Below are positions 1 to 5,834 of a stretch of DNA of 14,116 nt, piece by piece. This DNA is from an uncultured Ruaniaceae bacterium. GTDB taxonomy: Bacteria; Actinomycetota; Actinomycetes; Actinomycetales; Beutenbergiaceae. Under the pieces are notes generated by a model. That model had not been told where the DNA came from, did no database searches, and saw nothing but the letters and a program-made list of their open reading frames with translations. Both the position numbers and the translations under genes were made by a program. Every line of letters begins with the position of its first letter. Position 1 is the first letter of the stretch. The stretch spans positions 1 to 14,116 of the forward strand of contig CALKWS010000316.1 in assembly GCA_938004115.1 (NCBI GenBank), written 5' to 3'.

Positions 1-10
1 CGCGCCGATC

Positions 11-69
11 GCGGGGCTGGGCTAGCCGACGCGGGACTGGGCTAGCCGACGCGGGGCGGGCCAGCCGAC
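11..69. repeat. Three-copy 20-bp tandem repeat at the window edge
   Basis: Unit 11-30 reads gcggggctgggctagccgac. Unit 31-50 differs at one base (19/20). Unit 51-69 has lost one T and carries a T-to-C change. The first two units each contain the 8-bp palindrome GGCTAGCC. Bases 1-10 contain gccgatc, possibly the remnant of another unit, so the array may extend to the left. It lies downstream of the minus-strand acetyltransferase gene. No coding sequence was recognised in 1-138. A short hairpin (cgagc 101-105 / gctcg 116-120) lies between the array and the gene, but has no T-run. Confidence 0.85.
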
Positions 70-138
70 CACGCGAGCCGCGCCGGGCTGACCGGACGCC
101 CGAGCGGCGCCGGAGGCTCGCCGTACCGGTCCGCCGGG

Positions 139-1173
139 TCAGATCTCCACCGCGTACATCGTGGAACGGCGGAACGGCTCGAAGCCGAGTTTGGTGAACA
201 GTCCGAAGTCGGTGGTCAGCGCCGGCACGTCCACGCCCAGGCCGGCGTACTGCATCCCGTCCTCGGCGTAGGCCCGAAGTGCGCGCACCAGCAGTGCGGT
301 TCCGATGCCTTGACCACGCCACGGCTGCCGCACGCCCAGGATGTCGATGTAGCCCTCGGAGCCGCCCACCGCTTCCCAGTCCTGCTCGTATCGCCCGGAG
401 TACAGGTAACCGGCCACCTGCGCCCGGTCCGTGGTGCGATCCAGCACCAGGAAACTCCATGACGGCACGAAATAGGTGCGCCCGTCCTGCCAGGTCTCCG
501 GGGTGTGCGGCTCCGACCCGTCGTGCTGGGCGAAGGCGTCGTTGTGAGCGATCCGCACCTGGTCGTCGAGTTCGGCCTGCCAGGGCACCAGTTCCAGGTG
601 TCGGGGTAGGGGACCCTCCGGCAGGGGCAGGCTCAGATCACGCCGCATCTCGGTGTAATGGCGGATCTGGTGGAATCCTCGTTCGGTGAGCATGCTGGAG
701 GCATCGGCCATGCCCTCCTCCACATGCACCAGGATCCGGCCGAGCCCCTCCTTACCGGACTCGGCCAACATCTGCCGGGCCCGGCCCATCTGCCAGTCCA
801 GCAACGCCGAGCCGATCCCCCGGCGGCGCCACTGCGGGTCGATACCCCCTTCGAGGAACGCCCGTACCACCCGGGTGTCCCCCGGGTGCACCACGACGGT
901 GCCGTACGCACGGATCGCACCGTCGGGATCGAAGCCCCCCAGGGAGTTGTTCTCCGGGTTCTTCCACGCCCCGGAGAAGTTCTCCTGCGCCTCCTCCAGG
1001 GTCGTGCGGTAAGGCGGGTTGTCGGCGGCCTCGATCCGTCCGAACAGTTCGTGCAGACGTTGCGCGTCGGTGGCGCGCAGCGGGCGCCACTGCAGGCCGA
1101 AGTCACTGGACGGTAGCGTCAGCACGGTCGGAGGTTGGGCCCGCTGGGCGAGCGACGGCTCCACGTTACTCAT
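139..1173 (-). CDS. Tandem-domain GNAT family N-acetyltransferase
   Basis: A 344-residue protein with two GNAT folds in tandem. GNAT enzymes move an acetyl group from acetyl-CoA to an amine. Both halves keep the acetyl-CoA pyrophosphate-binding motif A: R116-R-R-G119-I-G121-S in domain 1 (about residues 25-178) and R286-G-Q-G289-I-G291-T in domain 2 (about 195-342). Each domain ends with the usual 'GF' strand (ERGFHQI near 164-170, KLGFEPF near 328-334). The substrate cannot be read from the sequence. The tandem layout recalls mycothiol synthase (MshD), but I see no specific evidence for that and do not assign it. The ATG has only a weak purine-rich (GGGGA) ribosome site. It lies 109 bp downstream of parE on the same strand and has its own promoter candidate, so co-transcription with parE is possible but not needed. 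No signal peptide or membrane segment is seen. Confidence 0.88.
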   Translation of the reverse strand: MSNVEPSLAQRAQPPTVLTLPSSDFGLQWRPLRATDAQRLHELFGRIEAADNPPYRTTLEEAQENFSGAWKNPENNSLGGFDPDGAIRAYGTVVVHPGDTRVVRAFLEGGIDPQWRRRGIGSALLDWQMGRARQMLAESGKEGLGRILVHVEEGMADASSMLTERGFHQIRHYTEMRRDLSLPLPEGPLPRHLELVPWQAELDDQVRIAHNDAFAQHDGSEPHTPETWQDGRTYFVPSWSFLVLDRTTDRAQVAGYLYSGRYEQDWEAVGGSEGYIDILGVRQPWRGQGIGTALLVRALRAYAEDGMQYAGLGVDVPALTTDFGLFTKLGFEPFRRSTMYAVEI

Positions 1174-1226
1174 CGCCGTTCCCCGCCCCGCGCCTGCAGA
1201 CGTTGCTCCGGGCTGATCACATCGGC

Positions 1227-1255
1227 AGGGTATGCCCCCGGCGCGTTCGGGGCAA
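1227..1255 (-). promoter_or_regulatory. Putative sigma-A promoter of the GNAT gene
   Basis: On the minus strand, TTGCCC (1250-1255) is followed by a 17-bp spacer and TACCCT (1227-1232). The spacing is ideal, the -35 matches TTGACA at 4 of 6 positions, and the -10 fits the actinobacterial TANNNT pattern. It would give a leader of about 45 nt before the ATG at 1173. This rests on pattern only. Confidence 0.4.
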
Positions 1256-1282
1256 CGAGCAGCACGCGCGCCGCCGGACCGC

Positions 1283-3421
1283 TCACGTGTCGATCCGCTC
1301 CCGGTCCAGTACGCCGGCGCCGGCGACGATGAAGTCCTTGCGCGGCGCCACCTCGTTGCCCATGAGCAGCTCGAAGACCTGCTCGGCCTGCTCCACCGCC
1401 TGCTGGTCGGCCATGGTGATCTTGCGCAGCGTTCGCTTACCCACGTCCATGGTGGTCTCGGCGAGCTGATCGGCGTCCATCTCCCCCAGTCCCTTGTACC
1501 GCTGGATGGGTTCGGCCCATCGCCGGCCGGCCCGCTGGAGCTTCGCCAGGTGCTTATGCAGCTCGGCGTCGGAGTAGGTGTAGGTCACCTCGCGTTTGCG
1601 TGCCCCCTGGGCGAGGGTCTCCACCCGGTGCAGAGGGGGAACGGCGGCGAACACCCGGCCGGCTTCCACCAGGGGCCGCATGTACCGGAAGAACAGGGTC
1701 AGCAACAACGTGCGGATGTGCGCCCCGTCCACGTCCGCATCGGTCATCAGCACCACCTTGCCGTACCTGACCTGGTCCAGGTCGAAGGTCCGGCCCGAGC
1801 CCGCGCCGAGCACCTGGATGATCGAGGCGCACTCGGCGTTCTTCAGGATCTCGGCCGGTGAGGCCTTCTGCACGTTGAGGATCTTGCCCCGGATCGGCAA
1901 CAGCGCCTGGAAGTCGGAATTGCGCGCCAGTTTGGCGGTTCCCAGCGCGCTGTCCCCCTCCACGATGAACAACTCCGAGCGATCCACATCGGTGGTGCGG
2001 CAGTCGGCCAGCTTGGCGGGCAGGGTCGAGGTCTCCAGGGCGTTCTTGCGCCGGGAGAGCTCCTTCTGCATCCGCGCCGAGACCCGGGCCCGCATCTCCC
2101 CGACGATCTTCTCCAGCACGGCGGTAGCCTGGATCTTGTCGGCTCGCTTGGTCGACGTCAGCCGGCTGGTGAGGTGTTGCTCCAGCACCTTGGCCACGAT
2201 CGACCGCACCGGCGCGGTGCCCAGCACTTCCTTGGTCTGCCCCTCGAACTGCGGTTCGGGGACGCTGACCGTCACCACCGCGGTCAGGCCGGCGAGCACG
2301 TCGTCCTTCTCGATGCGCTCCTTGGAACTCTTCGCCGAGATCTTGAGTCTGCGCGCGTTGGCCTCGATCTGTTTACGCATCACCCGCACCAGCCCCTGCT
2401 CGAACCCGGTCAGGTGCGTGCCGCCCTTGGGGGTGGCGATGATATTGACGAAACTGCGGATCTCGGTGTCATAGCCCACGCCCCACCGCAGGGCGATCTC
2501 CACCTCGCAGGTCCGCTCCACCTCGTGCGGGCGCAGCTGGCCCTTGGCGTCCAGGCGTTGGACGGTCTCGGTGAAGGTGCCCTCACCCTTGATGTGCCAG
2601 ACGTCGGTGACCGGACCGTCAGCGGCGAGGAACTCGACGAAGTCGACCACGCCGCCGTCGTGGCGGAAGACTTCCTCCACCGGCCCGTCCTCCCCGGGGG
2701 TGCCCGGCAGCCGGCGTTCATCCCGCACCTTGATCGTCAGACCGGGCACGAGGAACGAGGTCTGCCGGGCGCGGGTGATGAGCTCGTCGTAGGAGAAGGT
2801 CGCACTGGGCGGGAAGATCTGCCGGTCGGCCCAGTAGCGGACCCGGGTGCCGGTGCGTCGACGCGCCACCTTGCCCACCACCGCCAGTTCGGAGGAGTCC
2901 ACGAACGGGGTGAACGGCGAATCCGGGTCCGGGCCGCCGGCGTCGTCGAACACTCCCGGCTCGCCCCGGTGGAAGGACATCGCGTGGGTCTTGCCACCGC
3001 GGTCCACCTGCACGTCCAGACGTTCCGACAACGCGTTCACCACCGAGGCACCGACTCCGTGCAGGCCCCCGGAGGCGGCGTAGGAGCCGTTGCCGAACTT
3101 CCCGCCCGCGTGCAGTTTGGTGAAGACCACCTCGACGCCGGAGATGTTCAGGTCGGTCACGTTGTCCACGGGGATGCCGCGGCCGTTGTCCCGCACCTCC
3201 ACCGACTCATCGGCGTGCAGCACCACCTCGATGGTGTCCCCGTGCCCCTCGAGCGCCTCGTCGACCGCGTTGTCGATGATCTCCCAGAGGCAGTGCATCA
3301 ACCCGCGGGAGTCGGTGGAGCCGATATACATCCCGGGTCGCTTACGAACCGCCTCCAGCCCTTCCAGGACGGACAGGTGCCGGGCGGTGTAACTGGAATC
3401 GGTACGAGCCACGTGCCTCAT
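1283..3421 (-). CDS. parE: DNA topoisomerase IV subunit B (ParE), type IIA ATPase subunit
   Basis: ATPase/TOPRIM subunit of a type IIA topoisomerase, acting with ParC to decatenate and relax DNA. The 712 residues have family order and length. The GHKL ATPase has catalytic E47 and N51 in EIIDNAVDEA, then DNGRGIP at 78-84 and the GLHGVG lid at 119-124. The transducer has the QTK loop at 395-397, with K397 reaching ATP. The TOPRIM domain has EGDSA at 488-492, PIRGKILNV at 509-517 and the metal-binding DADVD at 561-565. The family signature QRYKGLGEM is at 640-648. All key residues are present. I choose ParE over GyrB because the gene sits beside the primary sigma factor and DUF7455 rather than dnaN-recF-gyrA, a common actinobacterial arrangement. 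ParE and GyrB are hard to separate by eye. The ATG at 3421 lacks a clear Shine-Dalgarno; a GTG three codons in is possible. Confidence 0.9.
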   Translation of the reverse strand: MRHVARTDSSYTARHLSVLEGLEAVRKRPGMYIGSTDSRGLMHCLWEIIDNAVDEALEGHGDTIEVVLHADESVEVRDNGRGIPVDNVTDLNISGVEVVFTKLHAGGKFGNGSYAASGGLHGVGASVVNALSERLDVQVDRGGKTHAMSFHRGEPGVFDDAGGPDPDSPFTPFVDSSELAVVGKVARRRTGTRVRYWADRQIFPPSATFSYDELITRARQTSFLVPGLTIKVRDERRLPGTPGEDGPVEEVFRHDGGVVDFVEFLAADGPVTDVWHIKGEGTFTETVQRLDAKGQLRPHEVERTCEVEIALRWGVGYDTEIRSFVNIIATPKGGTHLTGFEQGLVRVMRKQIEANARRLKISAKSSKERIEKDDVLAGLTAVVTVSVPEPQFEGQTKEVLGTAPVRSIVAKVLEQHLTSRLTSTKRADKIQATAVLEKIVGEMRARVSARMQKELSRRKNALETSTLPAKLADCRTTDVDRSELFIVEGDSALGTAKLARNSDFQALLPIRGKILNVQKASPAEILKNAECASIIQVLGAGSGRTFDLDQVRYGKVVLMTDADVDGAHIRTLLLTLFFRYMRPLVEAGRVFAAVPPLHRVETLAQGARKREVTYTYSDAELHKHLAKLQRAGRRWAEPIQRYKGLGEMDADQLAETTMDVGKRTLRKITMADQQAVEQAEQVFELLMGNEVAPRKDFIVAGAGVLDRERIDT

Positions 3422-3612
3422 GCTAAGGCGCCCGGTGGGGCGATGGTGGCACCGCCATACCTCGCCGAGGCAGTTCCCCGCCGCGGTCCCCGCCGGGCCC
3501 CACCGCCCCGACAGGCGGCCGCGGGCACCGGTGTTCGCTGCCAGCGTACGCGGGCAGGAATAGGGCTACGCGGTCAGCGAACCGCGCCCCGCCGATGCGC
3601 TCGAACCGGCGC

Positions 3613-3621
3613 GGAGGTGAT
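3613..3621 (+). promoter_or_regulatory. Strong but distant ribosome binding site of the DUF7455 gene
   Basis: GGAGGTGAT is a 9-base match to the 16S anti-Shine-Dalgarno. It ends 11 bases before the GTG at 3633, longer than usual. An in-frame stop at 3618-3620 rules out an earlier start, so GTG 3633 is the first usable codon. An ATG at 3631 overlaps it in another frame and is followed at once by TGA. Confidence 0.6.
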
Positions 3622-3632
3622 TACATAGCAAT

Positions 3633-3842
3633 GTGAGTACTTTGACGACCGAACATGCGACCCCTGAACTGACCGGCGCTGACCGTTGCGACGCTTGTGG
3701 GGCTCAGGCCTATGTCCGGGTACACCTGGAGGCCGGGGAACTGCTGTTCTGCGCGCACCACGGCCGTAAGCACGCCGAGGCCCTCGCCGATGTGGCCACC
3801 CACATCCAGGACGAGAGCCAGCGACTACACGAAGAGGACTAG
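3633..3842 (+). CDS. DUF7455-type small zinc-ribbon protein
   Basis: A 69-residue protein of unknown function. It carries C19-x-x-C22 and C40-x-H42-H43, a likely zinc-binding ribbon, around an AYVRVHLEAGELLFCAHHG core. An acidic helical tail ends in EED. This matches the small protein family (DUF7455) often found beside the primary sigma factor gene in actinobacteria. It has no signal peptide or membrane segment. It is transcribed divergently from parE (211 bp apart) and convergently with sigA, and ends at its own strong terminator. I could not identify a convincing promoter in the 211-bp gap. The position suggests a housekeeping role, but no activity can be inferred. Confidence 0.85.
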   Translation: MSTLTTEHATPELTGADRCDACGAQAYVRVHLEAGELLFCAHHGRKHAEALADVATHIQDESQRLHEED

Positions 3843-3863
3843 CCTCCTCACCACTCAGCCACG

Positions 3864-3912
3864 CCGAGCCCCGGGACCGCCACCAATGACGGTCCCGGGG
3901 CTCGGTGCTTTT
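3864..3912 (+). terminator. Rho-independent terminator of the DUF7455 gene
   Basis: A perfect 16-bp GC-rich stem (3864-3879 with 3890-3905) closes a 10-base loop and is followed by tgctttt. It starts 22 bases after the DUF7455 stop codon. On the minus strand no T-run follows the stem, so it probably acts mainly on plus-strand transcripts. Confidence 0.88.
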
Positions 3913-3930
3913 CGCCCCCGCGGACCCGTC

Positions 3931-4010
3931 GCGGCGTTCCACACCGCGACGTGGCGTTCCGCACCGCCGCATGGCGTTCCGCACCGGGGCGCGGCGTTTC
4001 GCCACACCCC
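3931..4010. repeat. 20-bp tandem repeat between convergent terminators
   Basis: There are four consecutive 20-bp units (3931-3950, 3951-3970, 3971-3990, 3991-4010). The third is atggcgttccgcaccggggc. Units 1/2 match at 16 of 20 positions and units 2/3 at 17 of 20; unit 4 is degenerate. The shared core is ggcgttcc(g/a)cacc. The array lies in the 295-bp gap between the DUF7455 and sigA stop codons, which also holds the two terminators and no convincing gene. Confidence 0.85.
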
Positions 4011-4019
4011 GAAACACCG

Positions 4020-4063
4020 GCAGAAACACCAGCAGCGGCCCCCGGTGAGGGGACCGCTGCTGG
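4020..4063 (-). terminator. Rho-independent terminator of sigA
   Basis: Left arm ccagcagcgg (4029-4038) pairs perfectly with 4054-4063. After one mismatch, cccc (4040-4043) pairs with gggg (4049-4052) across a 5-base loop. Read on the minus strand, the stem is followed by tgtttctg, the T-rich tail expected for sigA transcripts. The hairpin starts 74 bases beyond the sigA stop codon. Confidence 0.78.
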
Positions 4064-4137
4064 ATCGGCTCGCACCCGAGCACTGGCTACCCGGCGTGGC
4101 GTACCCGTGACCCGACGGACGCCGGGGACCGTGCTCC

Positions 4138-5568
4138 TTAGTCCAGGTAGTCCCGCAGGACCTGGGAGCGGCTGGGGTGGCGGAGCTTCGACATCGTCTT
4201 GGACTCGATCTGCCGGATCCGCTCCCGGGTGACCCCGTAGACCTTCCCGATCTCGTCGAGGGTCTTGGGCTGGCCGTCGGTGAGCCCGAAGCGCATCGAG
4301 ACCACACCGGCCTCACGCTCCGACAACGTGTCCAACACCGAGTGCAACTGTTCCTGCAGCAACGTGAAACTGACCGCGTCGGCGGGCACGACCGCCTCGG
4401 AGTCCTCGATCAGGTCACCGAACTCGCTGTCTCCGTCCTCGCCGAGCGGGGTGTGCAGGGAGATCGGCTCGCGGCCGTACTTCTGCACCTCCACGACCTT
4501 CTCCGGGGTCATGTCCAGTTCGGCGGCCAGTTCCTCCGGGGTGGGTTCGCGGCCCAGGTCCTGCAGCATCTGGCGCTGGACCCTCGCGAGCTTGTTGATG
4601 ACCTCCACCATGTGCACCGGGATACGGATGGTGCGCGCCTGGTCCGCCATGGCGCGAGTGATGGCCTGACGGATCCACCAGGTGGCGTAGGTGGAGAACT
4701 TGTAGCCCTTGGTGTAGTCGAACTTCTCCACCGCCCGGATCAGTCCCAGGTTGCCCTCCTGGATCAGGTCCAGGAAGAGCATCCCGCGGCCGGTGTAGCG
4801 CTTGGCGAGGGAGACCACCAACCGCAGATTGGCCTCCAGCAGATGGTTCTTGGCCCGCTTACCGTCCTGCGCGATCCAGTGCAGGTCGCGGTACAGCCGC
4901 CGGTCCTCGGCACTGGCCTTGGTCTTGTCCCACTCCGGGCCGAACGGGGGGTTGGCGAGTTTCTCCTCGGCGAACAGGCCCGCCTCGATCCGCTTCGCCA
5001 GTTCCACTTCCTGCACCGCGTTCAGCAGCGCGACCTTACCGATCTGCTTCAGGTAGTCCTTGACCGGGTCGGCGGTGGCTCCGGCGGTGACAACCTGCTG
5101 GGCAGGGGCGTCATCGTCGTCGGAGTCGGAGAACACGAACGCCGTTTCCTCACCGCTGGCGTCCTGGGTGGCCTTGGAATCCGCAGCCGGGGTTTCCTCG
5201 GCGTCGTCCGCCACTACGGTCAGGGCCGGCTCAGCAGCCTCAGCGGTCTTCGCGGTACCCTTCTTCGCCGTCGTCTTCTTCTCCGTGGCACCCCGCTTCG
5301 CGGCCGGCTTCTTGGCGGTGCTCTTCGGTGCGCTCTTGGTGGACTTCTCCGCCGTCTTCGGTGCGCTCTTGGCGGTGGTCTTCGGTTTCGCCGTCGTCTT
5401 CGCGGCGGTCTTCGGCGCGCTCTTGGCGGTCGAGGCCTTCTTCGCTCCCGCGGCCGTCCCGTTGCCACTTGCACGCCGGGTACGAGTCGACGTGGTGGGC
5501 TTCTCCTCGGTCGTGATATCCGGCATGTCTTCGGGTTTCTCCTTGGGCGGGGGTTGCTGGTCGGGCAT
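4138..5568 (-). CDS. sigA: Primary (housekeeping) RNA polymerase sigma factor, RpoD/SigA family
   Basis: Group 1 sigma-70 factor of 476 residues, directing RNA polymerase to housekeeping promoters. Residues 24-110 are a Lys/Ala/Thr-rich low-complexity tail with AKSAPKT-type repeats, followed by an acidic stretch (SDSDDDD near 147-153). Region 1.2 begins at DPVKDYLKQIG (167-177). Region 2 holds NLRLVVSLAKRY (247-258), DLIQEGNLGLIRAVEKFDY (267-285) and the -10-recognising KFSTYATWWIRQAI (290-303). Region 3 covers about 318-395. Region 4 ends with the -35-binding helix-turn-helix LDEIGKVYGVTRERIRQIE (437-455) and the C-terminal LRDYLD. The Met1 start has no evident Shine-Dalgarno. Met15 (5526) has AAGGAG (5539-5544) 12 bases upstream and is a credible alternative. 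The gene is monocistronic, with its own upstream promoter candidate and terminator. The function is certain; only the start is open. Confidence 0.97.
   Translation of the reverse strand: MPDQQPPPKEKPEDMPDITTEEKPTTSTRTRRASGNGTAAGAKKASTAKSAPKTAAKTTAKPKTTAKSAPKTAEKSTKSAPKSTAKKPAAKRGATEKKTTAKKGTAKTAEAAEPALTVVADDAEETPAADSKATQDASGEETAFVFSDSDDDDAPAQQVVTAGATADPVKDYLKQIGKVALLNAVQEVELAKRIEAGLFAEEKLANPPFGPEWDKTKASAEDRRLYRDLHWIAQDGKRAKNHLLEANLRLVVSLAKRYTGRGMLFLDLIQEGNLGLIRAVEKFDYTKGYKFSTYATWWIRQAITRAMADQARTIRIPVHMVEVINKLARVQRQMLQDLGREPTPEELAAELDMTPEKVVEVQKYGREPISLHTPLGEDGDSEFGDLIEDSEAVVPADAVSFTLLQEQLHSVLDTLSEREAGVVSMRFGLTDGQPKTLDEIGKVYGVTRERIRQIESKTMSKLRHPSRSQVLRDYLD
5323..5426. repeat. Internal repeats in the sigA N-terminal tail
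   Basis: The 17-bp word cttcggtgcgctcttgg occurs at 5323-5339 and 5356-5372, with a one-base variant at 5410-5426. On the minus strand these encode Lys-Ser-Ala-Pro-Lys segments of the basic tail. Repeats of this kind can change copy number and so alter tail length without touching the conserved sigma regions. Confidence 0.7.
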
Positions 5569-5709
5569 CGAGCATCGCGGCCCGGGTCAGGCCGTGGTCA
5601 TCTACCCAGGACGCCGACGTGTCATATCGTCGCGAGTTACACTTTCGATCAGGATGCTGGCTGCGGTCGGACGGGTTCCGGCCCGGCTGCGCAGTGTCGG
5701 TGCCCGTTC

Positions 5710-5739
5710 ATTATAACGTCAGCGGCTCCCAGACATTCC
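5710..5739 (-). promoter_or_regulatory. Putative sigA promoter: TATAAT with overlapping ECF-type GGAAT-N17-GTT
   Basis: On the minus strand a perfect TATAAT (5710-5715) lies about 140 bases upstream of the sigA ATG. The -35 region at normal spacing (GAATGT) does not resemble TTGACA. Instead, GGAAT (5735-5739) followed after 17 bases by GTT (5715-5717) resembles the SigR/SigH class of thiol-stress promoters (GGAAY, about 17-19 bases, GTT). The rest of the 266-bp gcvP-sigA gap holds no recognised gene and no clear gcvP terminator. A weaker -10 candidate, TATGAC, lies at 5621-5626. Confidence 0.5.
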
Positions 5740-5834
5740 CAACACCGGGCGTTTTCCGTGCCTACGGGCCGCCGAATCCCACGCACGGCGCGGTTTCCAG
5801 GCTCCCACAGTCGTCGCGCCGCGCCCCGCCATGC

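Noticed and set aside
139..1173. Assignment of the tandem GNAT protein as mycothiol synthase (MshD)
   Set aside because: Two GNAT domains alone are not specific, and no mycothiol context is present.
2174..3628. 484-residue open frame antisense to parE
   Set aside because: It lies opposite conserved GHKL ATPase coding sequence, with His/Gly/Val-biased composition typical of a shadow frame.
3931..4010. CRISPR array
   Set aside because: The 20-bp units are directly adjacent, without spacers, and no cas gene is nearby.
3574..4316. Minus-strand open frames (169 and 153 residues) covering the 3931-4010 repeat
   Set aside because: They run through a terminator, an intergenic repeat and the ends of real genes. 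The Arg-rich repetitive product follows from the 20-bp repeats.
5060..5716. Antisense frame resembling an Ala/Val/Phe-rich membrane protein
   Set aside because: The hydrophobic look comes from reading Lys/Ala codons of the sigA tail in reverse.
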